From contig OX387605.1 of NCBI GenBank assembly GCA_947568835.1, positions 20,526,418 to 20,590,417 on the forward strand: a stretch of 64,000 bases of DNA. Reading direction: 5' to 3'. The position numbers and the translations under genes are program-made. The notes under the pieces were generated by a model that saw nothing but the letters and a program-made list of their open reading frames with translations, was not told where the DNA came from and searched no databases. Positions 61,963-64,000 of the stretch are shown here, piece after piece (within the stretch, counting starts at the first letter, position 1; every line of letters starts with the position of its first letter). The DNA is from Protonemura montana (lineage: Eukaryota > Arthropoda > Insecta > Plecoptera > Nemouridae).

Positions 61963-62430
61963 CTTCTTCGCCCCTCCCATGTGCTCGGCTGGCAGGTTTT
62001 TTTCTGCCCTGAAATTGTTCGACGCACGGGCCGGAACAAGGTATCTTTCCAAAGCTCAGTCCTGCGTGCATGGGGTGCCCTATCTGTGCGACCGAAAAGA
62101 TGAGTCACCACCACACAAGAGCTCCGGGACGGGCCACTGGTCTTCTCGGGTCTGATTCCGACCACAACAAACCCATTCATCCCAAGCTGGGGAGAACTCG
62201 GTTGTAAGCAAAACGGCGTCCTGCTTGATGGAAACTAGTGGAAAGTTTTGGAAGACATGGCAGGTTTCAGCGAACTGTTGGAGCGACACCGCACGGCGCT
62301 CTCGATCAATTTTAATCGAGTGAAAGCTTTCTGTCGCCTTCGTTTTCGTGGGTCGTTGGAGACCGCTGGACCTGAACCGTGGCCGCCACTCTCTACTACA
62401 TTCGTGCCAGGGACAAAACAAAACGTATAA
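61963..62430 (+). pseudogene. Probable C-terminal tail of LINE ORF2 after internal deletion
   Basis: Directly after the reverse transcriptase fragment ends, a different frame is open for 468 bases except for TGA at 62101-62103 and TAG at 62236-62238, ending at TAA 62428-62430. The text has protein character (SWGELGCKQNGVLL, VLEDMAGFSELLERH, NFNRVKAFCRLRFRG) and is GC-richer than the flanks. ORF2 C-termini lie here in L1/Tx1 elements, so I infer that most of the reverse transcriptase was deleted between 61961 and this piece. I do not see a motif that proves it. It could belong to another element inserted at this point. Confidence 0.4.
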
Positions 62431-62480
62431 TTGTGGAGCGAAGTCCCAAGAGGATTTGAAATATTTCCGCACCGTTTATT

Positions 62481-64000
62481 TGAAGCACTTCAATATGCCA
62501 AACGACGCCATATTTGGTAATTTTGCTGAAGTTTTGAAAAACCACCTTGCCATTACAATATTTTCGAAAATGTAATATTTATCTAGTTACATAAATAAAC
62601 ACATCTATTTTTTATTTAAAGAAGCGTATCAAATCCTTAGAGATAAAAAAGCCATCTTATCAAACATACATAAAAAAAAAAACGGCAAAATAAACAAAAA
62701 TATTCTTTTTTCCGGGCAGTCAAATGTTGCTTTGCAGGCTTTTCCCAACAAACTTCTGCTGTCACGCTGCTCGAAAATAAAAATGTTTGTACCTATTATC
62801 GATTTTAAAATCATCTTTGGTCTTAAACTTTGTACTTGTTTAATTCCAAGGAGCTAGCACCAACGCAGACTTTTTTTCCAGATTTTTTCCAGTGACGGTA
62901 TGCCCTTGTCAACCGGCAACTGCCACCGTACCTTGTTGTAGCTCAAAGCGTCAAAGAAAGCCAAACAAATAACCTTTCGAAACACAGCCTGGCAGAGAGA
63001 GCGAGAGTATCACTTATCAAGTTAAACACAACATTGAAACTTGATCTTGCCCCTCTGTCTCTCACAAAGACAAGCTTTCAACCAGCAGACGGATCACCCT
63101 TGTGACAGTTGACACGCCCAAGTCAGACATTTTTTGCAACCCGAAGAATGGCGAATCTCTGACTAACCTGACAGCTGTGCGAAAGGTCCGATATCTTTGA
63201 TACTATTCGTATGGTGCGAAAATGGAGCGATTTGATTCCATGAGAATAATGACCCTAGGGATCGATCGAAGAGGTCTCGACATTTTGTAACGAGACACTG
63301 GTTCGCACTCGGGTTGTGGCAGTTTTATTTTTCTTCTCTCATCGGAACGTCTTAGAGATTGGCTGGAAGCTATTAGTAATGTAAAATAATACGCCTATTG
63401 TAACCCTACACAATTGTTCTAGCCTAATGAGTCACTGGAAAATATTCAGAAATTGAATAGCTCATAGCAAAGTTAATTTTAACATTCAGTAAGTTCATTT
63501 TCCTTTAATTGTGCAATTTTCTATCAATTGTAAATTCATCCGAAGTGGATCATAAACGTTTCATAATATCAATTATTGTAAAGAAATTGTAATTGTAAAT
63601 TGTAAATTGTCATTGTAAAGAAACCAAAAAACTATTTGCAATCCAAAAAAAGGCTGTTAAATACATGGCAGATAACATGGCAACGTTTTAGAATATTTTA
63701 TACTATAAACGAGTTCTGCGAACAATTGTAATATGATTGTAATACATGATACTGACTGTCTTTATAAAATGTATATTATATTGCTTATTGATAATAAAAC
63801 ATATTATTATTATTAATTGTTTAATGGCAATAATAATTGCACGCATGCATATGACATACTGGAATTTTGAGCCACGAAAAATACTTCAAAATGTTACCAA
63901 AATTAGGGAATCACAGTCGCTTAATTGTTTAGTCCCTGCATTCTTGTTTCTTGGTTCTAATTTTTTCTTCTAGAACCGATTTTGTGTTTGTGTCATAGTT
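62481..64000. other. Non-coding stretch to the window end
   Basis: AT-rich and without supported genes. Short words of ATTGTAA are repeated at 63583-63622, an eroded small tandem. The last 400 bases contain several ATTATTATT runs. Frames on both strands are short and look random. Confidence 0.5.

Larger units (their letters stand above)
59397..62480 (+). mobile_element. Dead L1/Tx1-like non-LTR retrotransposon (LINE)
   Basis: The order is leader, ORF1 (59733-60560), ORF2 endonuclease plus start of reverse transcriptase (60539-61961), then a further reading frame (61963-62430) that is probably the ORF2 tail. Diagnostic motifs are LIQES, GGDYN, SRLDRFY and SDHLAVSI for the apurinic endonuclease, and GKSPGIDGLTPEFY for the reverse transcriptase entry motif of L1/Tx1-type elements. 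Most of the reverse transcriptase, including the YxDD catalytic region, is missing. Damage amounts to one stop in ORF1, four in ORF2, one frameshift, a junction around 61962 and two stops in the tail. The copy cannot make protein for its own movement. The 5' and 3' boundaries are estimates, and no poly-A tail or target-site duplication was identified. Confidence 0.8.

Noticed and set aside
60254..62472. Minus-strand frames over the LINE region (up to about 154 codons)
   Set aside because: They are shadows of the plus-strand endonuclease, reverse transcriptase and ORF1 frames, which carry the recognisable motifs.

Overview
The window looks like nuclear DNA from an arthropod, most likely an insect. 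It is AT-rich, almost free of protein genes and full of eroded repeats. It carries a long array of TTAGG, the telomere pentamer of most arthropods, and the remains of an L1/Tx1-type non-LTR retrotransposon. I see no bacterial operon, phage module or CRISPR array. I cannot name the species from sequence alone. Coding calls on this kind of DNA are uncertain because spliced exons are hard to see by eye.

Layout. From 1 to about 44,600 the sequence is mostly non-coding. It opens with a dense cluster of CCGGTT-type palindromes (1-260) resembling Grainyhead sites. It then holds scattered simple repeats: a 40-base poly-G at 10,474, a 19-bp triplet repeat at 28,430, a TA/AG microsatellite at 29,180, a 9-bp minisatellite at 30,747 and a GA run beside a CpG-rich patch at 39,534-39,765. 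It also holds eroded dispersed repeats. One of these is a pair at 16.2 and 22.7 kb. Another is a short family with a strongly conserved 24-bp core found five times across the window, at 5.1, 9.7, 33.6, 55.0 and 56.4 kb.

From 44,663 to 47,128 lies the most striking structure: about 1.86 kb plus 0.4 kb of pentamers. These begin as TTAGG and pass through blocks of TCAGG, TTAGGTTCGG and TGAGG without any break in the 5-bp phase. The two arrays are each followed by a related AT-rich spacer. Beyond them is a 52-bp direct repeat, and weakly similar sequences flank the whole locus.

Right of the array, the only convincing intact protein frame is a single-exon 237-residue gene on the minus strand (52,839-53,552) with a basic N-terminal part and a coiled-coil C-terminal part. 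I do not recognise its family. At 56,846 there is a tRNA-Lys-like 5' half without the rest of a tRNA. From about 59.4 to 62.4 kb lies a dead L1/Tx1-like LINE: an RNA-binding-type ORF1, an apurinic endonuclease, the beginning of a reverse transcriptase, and a probable ORF2 tail after a deletion. It is broken by seven stop codons, a frameshift and deletions.

The genes do not form a pathway. The window is best read as an intergenic or intronic region with one small gene, one dead retrotransposon and an interstitial telomere-type satellite.
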